From positions 1 through 64,000 of the forward strand of contig CANJNI010000007.1 of assembly GCA_947475995.1 (NCBI GenBank): 64,000 nucleotides of DNA, written 5' to 3'. Position 1 is the stretch's first letter. Each line of letters opens with the position of its first letter. Positions 1-7,230 of the stretch are shown in pieces. This DNA is from Beijerinckiaceae bacterium (GTDB taxonomy: Bacteria > Pseudomonadota > Alphaproteobacteria > Rhizobiales > Beijerinckiaceae). The notes beneath the pieces were generated by a model. That model worked only from the letters and a program-made list of their open reading frames with translations, did no database searches and had not been told where the DNA came from. Made by a program: the position numbers and the translations under genes.

Positions 1-2
1 CC

Positions 3-56
3 GCCAAACCCGCCAGGCCCAACAAGGAGAAGAACCGAAACTTGACGACAACCTGA
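3..56 (+). CDS. Possible C-terminal tail of an IstB-like transposition ATPase (partial)
   Basis: An open frame entering from the left edge encodes about 17 lysine/arginine-rich residues and stops at 54-56, just before the terminal repeats of the element. A basic tail at this position fits IstB, the ATP-binding helper of IS21 transposition. The fragment is too short for identification by itself, so the call rests on context. Confidence 0.25.
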   Translation, partial: AKPARPNKEKNRNLTTT

Positions 57-74
57 CCCAAATACATCATCAAG

Positions 75-122
75 CCGGGTCACTTCTCGGTGGAAATCCC
101 GGGTCAGTTCTCAGTGGAAATC
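75..122 (+). repeat. Tandem 24-bp terminal repeats of the IS
   Basis: Two direct copies (75-98, 99-122) begin CCGGGTCA and end GTGGAAATC and differ at only two positions. They lie within 5 bp of the element end. They are probably transposase binding sites. Confidence 0.6.
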
Positions 123-231
123 AACAGTCGGCGATCTGGCGGATCTGCTTGCGCGAGTGGGTGCGGGCGTTGCGGGGCCAGGGGCGCAGATGGGCGATGG
201 GGGTTTCGACGACGGAACGGGGGACAGGCAT
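121..231 (-). pseudogene. N-terminal fragment of a ParB/sulfiredoxin-fold domain protein, interrupted by the IS
   Basis: From an ATG at 229-231 the minus strand encodes 36 residues. They read VVETPIAHLRPWPRNART, then HSRKQIRQIAD, and stop within the IS. This pattern (I-x-x-L-x-P-x-x-x-N-x-R-x-H-s-x-x-Q-I-x-x-I-A) is the start of the ParB/Srx nuclease-like domain. In phage-like DNA it is often fused to an N4/N6 adenine methyltransferase. The reading frame leaves the family pattern exactly at the IS end (126), so the gene is disrupted. It is divergent from the XRE gene at 345. Whether a methyltransferase followed cannot be seen here. Confidence 0.6.
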
Positions 232-344
232 GACACGCGACTCCACGAATGACGTGGTCGTAATATTCAGTTAACGGTTGCCCGTGTCAATCTGGGTGCT
301 ATACGTGCGTCATCTGTAAAGAACATCCTGCCACGGAGACACCC

Positions 345-677
345 ATGACCCTCGCCTTGAAACTGGCGGAATTGCGCCGAAAATCGGGGGAATCCCTGCA
401 ACAGGTGGCGGACGCAGTGAAGGTGACCAAGACCCATGTGTGGCAGTTGGAACGGGGGCGGGCGACCAATCCGTCGATGACGTTGGTCACGGCGCTGGCG
501 AATCACTTCGACGTCAAGGTCGAGTGGCTGATGGGGGAGGGTAGCAAGCCATCCGGGAAGGATCAGCGCATGGCGCGCCTGCACAGGCTCGCGACAGGAC
601 TGAGCGACCGAGACCAGCAGGTTCTGGTCCAGATGGCCGAGTCACTGGCGGCCCACCGCACCGGGAAGAGCCGCTGA
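345..677 (+). CDS. XRE-family HTH transcriptional regulator paired with an ImmA/IrrE protease
   Basis: A 110-residue protein with a helix-turn-helix at roughly residues 5-62 (QQVADAVKVTKTHVWQLERG), followed by a short basic C-terminal helix. Start ATG 345 has GGAGA about 7 nt upstream. The stop is 2 nt before the GTG of the ImmA/IrrE-like gene, so the pair is co-transcribed. In such pairs (immR-immA of mobile elements, ddrO-irrE of deinococci) the XRE protein represses and the partner cleaves it. DNA binding is expected in the divergent region to the left, which also holds the promoter of the broken ParB-domain gene. Role as repressor or antitoxin is inferred from pairing. Confidence 0.8.
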   Translation: MTLALKLAELRRKSGESLQQVADAVKVTKTHVWQLERGRATNPSMTLVTALANHFDVKVEWLMGEGSKPSGKDQRMARLHRLATGLSDRDQQVLVQMAESLAAHRTGKSR

Positions 678-679
678 TC

Positions 680-1480
680 GTGAGCCTTCAACTGGATCGC
701 ATGGAGATCGAGGAAGAAGGCCGTGATGACGCGGTGCGCCTCGCGCGCGCCATCCACAAGCAACTGGGACCTTTGTCCGGGCCGGTGCCGGTTCACGACA
801 TCGCGCTGGCGCTCGATATCGTGGAGATCCGCGAAGAGGAACTGGACGGGTTCGAGGCTGCCCTGATCACCCAGCCCGAACGGGACATCGGGAGCATCGT
901 AGTCAATCTGAAGTCGGATCGTCGCCGCCGCAGGTTCAGCCTCGGCCATGAACTGGGGCACTTCCTGCAGGCGGACCATGTCCTGAACCAGCCGGACGGC
1001 TTTCTCTGCTCAAAGCGCGACATGGTAGAGCAGGATCTGAACGCCGCCCGGTATGAGGTGGAGGCTAACCGGTTCGCCATTGAGCTGCTGGCTCCGCCCG
1101 AGATGGTGCGTCCGGCGCTGCGCGGCTTTCCGGACCTCGACAAAGCCCAGCGATTGGCCGAACGGCTGGATCTCTCTTTTGTCGCCGCGGCCCGGCGATA
1201 TGCCGAACTGCATGATGAATCGTTGGCGGTGATCATCTGCCGCGACAGTGTCGTTTCCTACATGGCGAGGGGACCCGGCTTCCCGTTCCTTCTTGCCGGC
1301 CGAGGCTCTCGGGTTCCGCTCCCAGCCTCAACCACCGACCGCCTCACCTCCATGGAACTGGTCGATCCCCGGGACTGGCTAGCCAAGCCTGCGGGAACCG
1401 AACTCTCCCTCCAGACCCTGCACCAGCGCGACGGCCATTCGATCTCCCTGCTGCATGCGGTCAGGGAGACCGACGAGTAG
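680..1480 (+). CDS. ImmA/IrrE-family zinc metallo-endopeptidase
   Basis: A 266-residue protein with a zincin motif HELGH at residues 90-94 in the context RFSLGHELGHF. A downstream acidic motif YEVEANRFA at 125-133 would supply the third zinc ligand (Glu). This is the ImmA/IrrE (DUF955) arrangement. The family cleaves a partner XRE repressor, and the upstream gene is the obvious substrate. The GTG at 680 follows the XRE stop by 2 nt. An internal ATG at 701 is an alternative start. The C-terminal ~90 residues (from about 180) are family-variable and could be a sensory part. It sits in accessory DNA next to an IS and a broken ParB-domain gene, which suggests a prophage or island module. Confidence 0.85.
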   Translation: MSLQLDRMEIEEEGRDDAVRLARAIHKQLGPLSGPVPVHDIALALDIVEIREEELDGFEAALITQPERDIGSIVVNLKSDRRRRRFSLGHELGHFLQADHVLNQPDGFLCSKRDMVEQDLNAARYEVEANRFAIELLAPPEMVRPALRGFPDLDKAQRLAERLDLSFVAAARRYAELHDESLAVIICRDSVVSYMARGPGFPFLLAGRGSRVPLPASTTDRLTSMELVDPRDWLAKPAGTELSLQTLHQRDGHSISLLHAVRETDE

Positions 1481-1504
1481 TCTCCCGCTGAAAGTCGACT
1501 TCAG

Positions 1505-1675
1505 TTCCCTGCTGACCAACCGAAGTTTCCCTGTTCGGCGGACTTAAATTCCCTGTTCTGGAATCGCCACAAAATTCAGAAAGTACGCAATTGACAGCAG
1601 TATTTTGCGAATCCAGCGCGCTTGCCCGCCCGAAAATTAAGGGTTTTTCCCTGTAAATTCCCTGTTTCCAGGGAA
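1505..1675 (+). repeat. Phased TTCCCTG heptamer array
   Basis: TTCCCTG occurs at 1505, 1527, 1549, 1647 and 1658, and the inverted form CAGGGAA at 1669. Spacings are 22, 22, 98, 11 and 11 bp, all close to whole helical turns. There is no convincing ORF between 1481 and 1798. The array separates the accessory genes from the following ordinary genes. It could be arm-type sites of a tyrosine integrase at an island end, or a cooperative operator. No integrase gene is visible in the window. Confidence 0.6.
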
Positions 1676-1732
1676 TTCCACCCGCAGACGGGTTCTCGTG
1701 GACTGCCACCACCACCAGTTTCCCGACATGCG

Positions 1733-1756
1733 AAGCCGCGCCGAATGGCGCGGCTT
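1733..1756 (+). terminator. Perfect 10-bp hairpin, possible terminator
   Basis: AAGCCGCGCC and GGCGCGGCTT pair around a GAAT loop. Only a weak T-containing tail (GCGTTTA) follows on the plus strand, and none on the minus strand. It lies between the TTCCCTG array and the minus-strand gene ending at 1799. Confidence 0.4.
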
Positions 1757-1798
1757 GCGTTTATGCAGGAACGATTGCGATCAGCGCCCTGGCTATGA

Positions 1799-2164
1799 TC
1801 AGCGACCCACGACCGGCGCCTGCTGGCCGCGCTCGTCTGCTTCATCCTTCAGACGCTGCAAGTGTTGGTCGGCCGGAGAGGGATTGGGCGTCAGGCCGCG
1901 CGGAGCCGGGCTGTTGGCGGGCATCCCGGTGGTGCGTTCCTGTTCGATATTGTCCTGAACGCGCTGCTGCACCTGTTCGCTGAGCGTGGGGCTCGGCGGC
2001 AGCGGCGGCGGGCCGGCGTTGGGCACAGTGCTCTGGATCTCGCGCCGGTCGCGCATGTCGTTGAGATATTGTCGCTGCGCGTCCTGCGGCGACTGCTGGG
2101 CGTAGACCGCGACGGGTGCTGCGATCAGCGCGCCGAGCAGGATTGCGTGAGTCAGTTTCACCAT
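1799..2164 (-). CDS. Small secreted proline/glutamine-rich protein, unknown function
   Basis: A 121-residue protein with a Sec signal peptide (hydrophobic ILLGALIAAPVAVYA then AQQ, cleavage near residue 22). A polar region rich in Pro, Gln, Arg and Asp follows, with no recognisable domain, and is probably disordered in the periplasm. The ATG at 2164 is preferred over an ATG two codons upstream because GGAGGA stands 6-7 nt before the former and touches the latter. I do not recognise a family. Confidence 0.6.
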   Translation of the reverse strand: MVKLTHAILLGALIAAPVAVYAQQSPQDAQRQYLNDMRDRREIQSTVPNAGPPPLPPSPTLSEQVQQRVQDNIEQERTTGMPANSPAPRGLTPNPSPADQHLQRLKDEADERGQQAPVVGR

Positions 2165-2236
2165 GTTCATTCCTCCGCGTCGGGACGACGCATGGAGGAA
2201 AAATCATCGGTGCGGATCGATGTTCCGTTTCACGGA

Positions 2237-2395
2237 CTACACGGAAAAGCGACCGAGCACCCAGACCAGCGCAAAAGCGATGATGACGAGGGAGATGGCG
2301 GTGAACAGGACGTGACGCATGGGTCGTCCCGTCTCGGCCTGCCGGGCTTGTTCGGTCGTCTTGATGGTAGGACGTTCGTTGATGCGTTCGACCAC
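2237..2395 (-). CDS. 52-residue single-pass membrane protein
   Basis: The GTG at 2393-2395 has a perfect AAGGAGG Shine-Dalgarno at 2402-2408, 6 nt upstream. The product begins MVERINERPTIKTTEQARQ and ends with one hydrophobic helix (about residues 30-48, VLFTAISLVIIAFALVWVL) and a very short tail. The basic N-terminus predicts an N-in topology. It is likely a small inner-membrane protein of unknown role. It lies between the small secreted protein and the sensor kinase, all on the minus strand. Confidence 0.6.
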   Translation of the reverse strand: MVERINERPTIKTTEQARQAETGRPMRHVLFTAISLVIIAFALVWVLGRFSV

Positions 2396-2461
2396 GGGTC
2401 GCCTCCTTGGCGGATGAGCCTGACGGCTAACGTCCGCGCGGGGACAGCGTTCCGGAGGAGA

Positions 2462-3439
2462 TCAACGAAGCGGCGACGTCTCGCAGCGGAAGGCGATCAT
2501 GCACTGCACGCCGTCGGGCTTGTATTCGATGGTCGTCTCGCCCTGCTCGGGCGGAAAAGCCGTGCGCAGCAAACGCGAGCCGAAGCCGGTGCGCGACGGA
2601 GGCTGTACCTCGGGGCCGTCGCGTTCACTCCAGCGTAGTTCAATGCGGTCGCCGACACGCGACCATTCGATGTCGATGACGCCCTGCGCGACGGAGAGCG
2701 CGCCGTATTTCATGCCGTTCGTGCCAAGCTCATGAATAAGCAGGCCCAGCGATGGCGCGATCTGCGCGGGCACCAGCGCATCGGGTCCTCGAAGACGAAA
2801 GGAAGCGCTGCCGAAAGGTTCGAGAACCTTCTGGAGAAAATGCCGGAGGTCCGGCGGACCGCCGGGACCCTGCGCCACAAGTTCGTGCGCGCGTGCAAGA
2901 GCCACGAGCCGTGCGCTGAAGATCTTCTGATAGTCCGCCAGCGAATCCGCATTGCGCGCCGTCTGCGAGGAGATCGCCTGAACGACGCCGAGAATATTGT
3001 TGGAGCGATGACGCATCTCGTGCGCCATCACCTGCGCGCGTTCCTCCGATTCCCGATGCATCGCAAGCGTCAGCTGGATCAACGACGCCTGCACGATGAC
3101 GATCAGACAAACGAGGACAAACAGCGCTATTCCAAGCGGGATCGGAGTCGCCATCGTGGAGGCGTCCGAGTGAAAGAGAAACGCGCCGGCGACGAAGACA
3201 GACAAGATCAGGCTTGTCAGTCCCGCCCACAAGCCGCCCCACAGGCTCGCGACCGCAACCGCCGGAAAGAATGTGATGAAGGGGAAATCCGCAGTGAAAC
3301 GGTCAAGCAACAGGCGAAGGAGCGTCGCTGCAAGAACGCATGAAAACGCGATGAACTGAGCGCGCCAGGGGCTGCGCGGTCCGCGCGAAAGTGCTTGCGC
3401 CCAAGCCTGCAGCATCGTCCTGACGGCAGGTCTGCCCAT
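2462..3439 (-). CDS. HWE/HisKA_2-type membrane sensor histidine kinase
   Basis: A 325-residue protein. Residues ~28-122 form about four membrane helices resembling the DUF4118/KdpD-like sensor. They are followed by a dimerisation/phosphoacceptor segment AHEMRHRSNNILG with the probable phospho-histidine at His144. The ATPase region has LGLLIHELGTNGMKYGAL (N box with the HELxTNxxKYG signature of this class) and a late glycine-rich GFGSRLL. Start ATG 3439 has AAGGAG at good spacing; an upstream ATG at 3532 lacks that support. No response regulator is adjacent. Kinases of this class often feed the alphaproteobacterial general stress response, and a candidate EcfG-type promoter lies upstream. Confidence 0.85.
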   Translation of the reverse strand: MGRPAVRTMLQAWAQALSRGPRSPWRAQFIAFSCVLAATLLRLLLDRFTADFPFITFFPAVAVASLWGGLWAGLTSLILSVFVAGAFLFHSDASTMATPIPLGIALFVLVCLIVIVQASLIQLTLAMHRESEERAQVMAHEMRHRSNNILGVVQAISSQTARNADSLADYQKIFSARLVALARAHELVAQGPGGPPDLRHFLQKVLEPFGSASFRLRGPDALVPAQIAPSLGLLIHELGTNGMKYGALSVAQGVIDIEWSRVGDRIELRWSERDGPEVQPPSRTGFGSRLLRTAFPPEQGETTIEYKPDGVQCMIAFRCETSPLR

Positions 3440-3509
3440 GAGTGGATGCTCCTTCAGCAATTCAATTCCCTGGCTGGAGCCACACGGGGTAGGCGATGCG
3501 TATATTTGC

Positions 3510-3535
3510 AACGCATGTCTGTTCAATAGCATTCC
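3510..3535 (-). promoter_or_regulatory. Candidate EcfG (general stress response) promoter for the HWE kinase
   Basis: On the minus strand GGAAT (3535-3531) is followed after 17 bp by CGTT (3513-3510), about 70 bp upstream of the kinase start. The alphaproteobacterial EcfG consensus is GGAAC-N16/17-CGTT, so there is one mismatch in the -35 element. Confidence 0.35.
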
Positions 3536-3618
3536 TGAACGCCGTTTCGCAATTGCATGCGATGACTCGCTTAAGGCCGCGCTTTGTGCGACTATTTTAA
3601 AAAAATGGGGAGGAGCCG

Positions 3619-4488
3619 GTGCAGGCTGCGAATACTGCCGTCAACGGACGCGATGCGGCCAAGCGTGGCAACAAACGTGCGATGCTCAAAGCTTTCGTGC
3701 ATATTGCGGTCTGGCTGCCCGCCTGCTCGATGCTTGCGGATCTTTATCTTGGCCGCATGGGCATGTTGCCGGCGCAGTCAGTTGTTTACTGGACAGGCGT
3801 GTGGGCGACGGCTCTTTTGCTGCTGACGCTGGCAATCACTCCGCTGCGTCACCTGTTGCGCTGGAACGCGATTGTGCAGTCAAGGCGCATCATCGGCGTC
3901 GCAGCGCTGGCCTATACGGTGGCGCATGTGGTGGCCTTCCTTGTTCTGCACGGGTGGAGCTTCGCGCATATCTGGACCGAAATGACGACGCGCGCGACGC
4001 TCATCGTGGCGAGCATTTCGATGCTGGGACTTATGGCGCTCGGCGCAACATCCACCGATGCGGCAGTGAGTCGTCTCGGCGCGGAAAACTGGCGGCGCCT
4101 GCACGGCTTCAATCTGCTCATCACCGGACTCGCGGTGCTGCATTACATGATGTCGCCCGGCACATTCGACACGCAATATCTGATGGCCGGCTTTTTCTTC
4201 TGGCTCTGCGCGTGGCGGCTGCTGGCCCGGAACGGAACGCCGCCGGGCGCGGCCGGACTCGCCGGACTGGCGCTCGCGTCGGTCCTGTTTGTCGGCTCGT
4301 TCGAGTTCGGCTGGCAGGCGCTGCACAAGCGCCTCGCGTTGCGCGACACCTACGAGGATCTCATCATCAATTTTGATGATGGCCTGCCGTCGATCTGGAT
4401 CGTCATGATCGTGTCGATCGGCGTGGCGCTGGTCGCGCTGTTCGGGCAACAGCGCGCGGCGTCCCTCAGACGAACGAAATCCCGATAG
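3619..4488 (+). CDS. msrQ: MsrQ/YedZ-like ferric-reductase-type haem membrane protein
   Basis: A 289-residue polytopic protein with about six to seven membrane helices and conserved haem-ligand-like histidines (YTVAHVVAFLVLH and RLHGFNLLITGLAVLHYMM). MsrQ passes electrons from the quinone pool or flavins to the periplasmic methionine sulfoxide reductase MsrP. No msrP gene is adjacent, so the partner would be elsewhere. The GTG at 3619 has GGGGAGGAG just upstream. The 3' end overlaps the end of the convergent hydratase gene by 23 bp. A general ferric-reductase-like (YedZ) assignment is safer than the specific MsrQ role. Confidence 0.75.
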   Translation: MQAANTAVNGRDAAKRGNKRAMLKAFVHIAVWLPACSMLADLYLGRMGMLPAQSVVYWTGVWATALLLLTLAITPLRHLLRWNAIVQSRRIIGVAALAYTVAHVVAFLVLHGWSFAHIWTEMTTRATLIVASISMLGLMALGATSTDAAVSRLGAENWRRLHGFNLLITGLAVLHYMMSPGTFDTQYLMAGFFFWLCAWRLLARNGTPPGAAGLAGLALASVLFVGSFEFGWQALHKRLALRDTYEDLIINFDDGLPSIWIVMIVSIGVALVALFGQQRAASLRRTKSR

Positions 4489-5248
4489 ACCCCAGCGGGC
4501 CATAGTCGGCGTGAATGACGTCGCCCGCCGCAATGTCGACCGGCCGCGTGAAGGAGCCCGCCAGCACGATCTGGCCCTTGCGGAGCTTCTCGCCCACCAG
4601 AGCGAGCTTGTTCACCAGCCACGCAATGCCTGCGGCCGGATGGCCCATGATGGCGGCGGAAACGCCGGATTCCTCGATGATTCCGTTTTTCGACAGCGTT
4701 GCGCCGACCCAGCGTATGTCCACGTCGAAAGGCCGGACCATGCGGCCGCCGACCACCATTCCGCCGGAGGCCGCATTGTCCGCAATGGTGTCGGTGATCG
4801 CGCGCGGGACTTCGGTGCGATAGTCGATGATCTCGAGCGCGGGCGTGACGAATTCGGTCGCGCGCATCACATCGTGAATCTGTGCGCCCGGTCCTTCCAG
4901 ATCCTCGCCCATCACGAAGGCAAGTTCGACTTCCAGCCGGGGTTTCAGGAACGTATCGGCCTTGATTTGCGATCCGTCGCGGTGAAGCATCGTGTCGAGC
5001 AAATGGCCGTAATCTGGCTCGGTGATCTTTGACGCCATCTGCATGGCGCGGGAGGTCAGTCCGATCTTGTGGCCGATGTGGCGCGCGCCTTTCTGCATGT
5101 GCAGTTCCGCCCACATGCGCTGAATCGCATAGGCGTCCGCGAGTTCGATCTGCGGCCAGGTGCGGCTCAGTTGCGGGATTGCCTTCCGGCCGAGTTCGGC
5201 TCCATAGATGGATTGTGCGGCGGTGCGGCGGTCGGCGTCACTCAGCAT
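4466..5248 (-). CDS. hpaH: 2-oxo-hept-4-ene-1,7-dioate hydratase / 2-keto-4-pentenoate hydratase family
   Basis: A 260-residue protein of the fumarylacetoacetate hydrolase fold, hydratase branch. Recognisable blocks are GHKIGLTSRAMQ (~52-63), PRLEVELAFVMGEDL with metal-binding acidic residues (~101-115), and GHPAAGIAWLVNKLA near the end. The enzyme adds water to a 2-oxo-alkenoate in meta-cleavage (homoprotocatechuate or similar) catabolism. The start at 5248 is favoured by GGGAG 6 nt before the ATG; an upstream ATG exists at 5281. No other meta-pathway genes flank it, so the physiological substrate is unclear. Distinguishing HpaH from MhpD would need a tree. Confidence 0.75.
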   Translation of the reverse strand: MLSDADRRTAAQSIYGAELGRKAIPQLSRTWPQIELADAYAIQRMWAELHMQKGARHIGHKIGLTSRAMQMASKITEPDYGHLLDTMLHRDGSQIKADTFLKPRLEVELAFVMGEDLEGPGAQIHDVMRATEFVTPALEIIDYRTEVPRAITDTIADNAASGGMVVGGRMVRPFDVDIRWVGATLSKNGIIEESGVSAAIMGHPAAGIAWLVNKLALVGEKLRKGQIVLAGSFTRPVDIAAGDVIHADYGPLGSIGISFV

Positions 5249-5415
5249 GGAAGGCTCCCGGAAACTGCGACTTCCTGCCACAAACGCCCGATTCGGAAAA
5301 GAAAAGCGCAGATTAAGGTGGCCTTTGGGTCACAAAAGCCTTATGTCAATGAAATGCTGCGGCCAAAGCCGCAATTTCGACGCGCCTAAGCTGCGTCCCC
5401 CAACTCGAGTTTCCC

Positions 5416-7224
5416 GTGCAATCTCTCGTTACCTGTCCGACGCTCGCGCGTGCGCTTGCGGATCGCAACTATCTTGAACCCACGCCCGTCCAGTCTGCGG
5501 TTCTGGCCGAAGAGGTCGCAGGCCGCGACATTCTGGTGTCAGCCCAGACAGGGTCCGGCAAGACCGTCGCCTACGGTCTGGCCCTCGGCCCCGATCTGCT
5601 GGAGGAGAGCGGGCGCATCCGGCTGACTGGCGGGCCGCTCGCGCTCATCATCGCCCCGACGCGCGAACTCGCCATGCAGGTCAATCGGGAACTAGAATGG
5701 CTCTACGCCCAGACGGGCGCGCGCATGACATCCTGCGTGGGCGGCATGGACCCGCAGGCCGAGCGCCGCCGCCTGCAACGCGGCGTCGATATCGTGATCG
5801 GAACTCCGGGTCGCCTGCGCGATCACATCGAGCGCGGCGCGCTGCTTCTCTCCGACCTCGCCGCCATCGTGCTGGATGAAGCCGACGAGATGCTTGATCT
5901 TGGCTTCCGCGAAGATCTCGAATTCATTCTCGAACAGACGCCGCCGGAGCGCCGCACGCTTCTGTTCTCGGCCACGATTCCGCGCGGCATCGAGGCAATG
6001 GCGCGGCGTTATCAGCGCAATGCGCTGCGCATCGAGGTGGCGGGCAACGAGTCCGGTCATGCGGATATCGAGTATCGGGCCATCAGGGTCCAGCCCAAGG
6101 AGACCGAGCAGGCTGTGGTCAACCTGCTGCGCTTCGTGGAGGCGCAGACCGCCATCGTGTTCTGCAACACGCGCGAAGCGTCCCGCCATCTGCAGGCGAC
6201 GCTTCTGGAGCGTGGATTTTCAGCCGTATTGTTGTCGGGCGAGTTGAGCCAGCACGAGCGCAATCATTCCCTGCAGGCCTTGCGGGACGGACGCGCGCGG
6301 GTCTGCGTGGCGACGGACGTTGCGGCGCGCGGCATCGATATTCCCGATCTCGGCCTGGTGATCCATGCCGAACTGCCGAACGACGCGGAAAGTCTGCAGC
6401 ATCGCAGCGGCCGCACGGGCCGCGCGGGCCGCAAGGGCATCAGCGCGCTGCTGGTGCCGCCCGTCCGCATGCGACGCACCGAGTTCATGCTGCGCGATGC
6501 GGGGCTGACGCCCCAGTGGAGCGGACCGCCCACTGCGGAGGAAATTCGCGCGCTTGATCGTCAGCGCCTGCTGCATGATCCCATGCTGAAAGAAGAACCG
6601 TCGGAAGACGATTTCCAGATGGCGGCGGCGCTGCTCGCCGAGCGTACGCCCGAGCAGCTTTGTGCGGCCCTGCTGCGCATCTGGCGCGCGCGGCTGCCCT
6701 CGCCCGAAGATATTTCCGATCCCGGCGTGCAGCAGCGCCGCGACAAGAACCAGAAGAGCTACGAGCCGCTCGAATCCCCCCGCGCTATCGCCCGCACCCC
6801 ACGCGAGCGGTTCGATGGCGGCGTCTGGTTCCGCATGGATGTGGGCCGCAAGAAGAACGCCGATCCGAAATGGCTGCTGCCGATGCTGTGCCGCAAGGGC
6901 GGCGTCGGGAAGGGCGATATCGGGGCGATCCGCATCTTCGACAACGAAACGAAATTCGCTGTCTCCGACGCGATGGCGGATCTCTTCGCCCGCAACGCCA
7001 AACGGCCGGGCGGCGAAAACATCCGCATTGAGAGACTGGCCGAGCAGGGCGATCCGGGTTCAGCGCCTGCGGGCGACTTCCGGCGCGGCCCCCCCAAGCC
7101 GAAGTTCAAGCCGAAGCAGGCGTCCCATGCGGGGCATGAAGCGCCGGCCGGGCCGGCCCCTTACGAAAAGCCCAAGAAACACAAGAAGAAGTTCAAGGGC
7201 GCGCGCGACGGAAAGCCGGAGTAA
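5416..7224 (+). CDS. deaD: DEAD-box RNA helicase with C-terminal DbpA RNA-binding domain
   Basis: A 602-residue protein. The Q motif (PTPVQSAVL), Walker A (AQTGSGKT), PTRELA, TPGRL, DEAD (VLDEADEML), SAT and the HRSGRTGRAG motif are all present in order within residues ~20-330. Residues ~470-550 resemble the DbpA RNA-binding fold, and the tail is Lys/Pro-rich and disordered. Such helicases unwind RNA during ribosome assembly, mRNA decay and cold adaptation. The start is a GTG at 5416 with little Shine-Dalgarno. A small hairpin (5358-5373) lies in the leader. It is single-gene in context, with the next gene convergent. Confidence 0.9.
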   Translation: MQSLVTCPTLARALADRNYLEPTPVQSAVLAEEVAGRDILVSAQTGSGKTVAYGLALGPDLLEESGRIRLTGGPLALIIAPTRELAMQVNRELEWLYAQTGARMTSCVGGMDPQAERRRLQRGVDIVIGTPGRLRDHIERGALLLSDLAAIVLDEADEMLDLGFREDLEFILEQTPPERRTLLFSATIPRGIEAMARRYQRNALRIEVAGNESGHADIEYRAIRVQPKETEQAVVNLLRFVEAQTAIVFCNTREASRHLQATLLERGFSAVLLSGELSQHERNHSLQALRDGRARVCVATDVAARGIDIPDLGLVIHAELPNDAESLQHRSGRTGRAGRKGISALLVPPVRMRRTEFMLRDAGLTPQWSGPPTAEEIRALDRQRLLHDPMLKEEPSEDDFQMAAALLAERTPEQLCAALLRIWRARLPSPEDISDPGVQQRRDKNQKSYEPLESPRAIARTPRERFDGGVWFRMDVGRKKNADPKWLLPMLCRKGGVGKGDIGAIRIFDNETKFAVSDAMADLFARNAKRPGGENIRIERLAEQGDPGSAPAGDFRRGPPKPKFKPKQASHAGHEAPAGPAPYEKPKKHKKKFKGARDGKPE

Positions 7225-7230
7225 CTCGGC

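Larger units (their letters stand above)
1..126 (+). mobile_element. Terminus of an IS21-family-like insertion sequence
   Basis: The stretch ends at 126 with the dinucleotide CA (TG when read from the other strand), as expected for IS21-type ends. It contains two near-identical 24-bp tandem repeats (75-98 and 99-122), a typical multiple terminal transposase-binding arrangement. Immediately beyond 126 the sequence resumes as the coding sequence of a ParB-like gene on the minus strand, which places the insertion junction. The rest of the element lies outside the window. The family is inferred from end structure and gene order, since no transposase catalytic region is visible. Confidence 0.55.

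Noticed and set aside
1680-1722. CCACCACCACCA-ending stretch as the 3' end of a tRNA or tmRNA (attachment site)
   Set aside because: No T-arm with a GGTTCRA-type loop or matching acceptor stem can be drawn, so the trinucleotide repeat is probably coincidental.
4350-5114. 254-residue minus-strand frame overlapping the hydratase gene
   Set aside because: Same strand, different frame, Arg-rich composition without motifs; the hydratase frame carries the family signatures.
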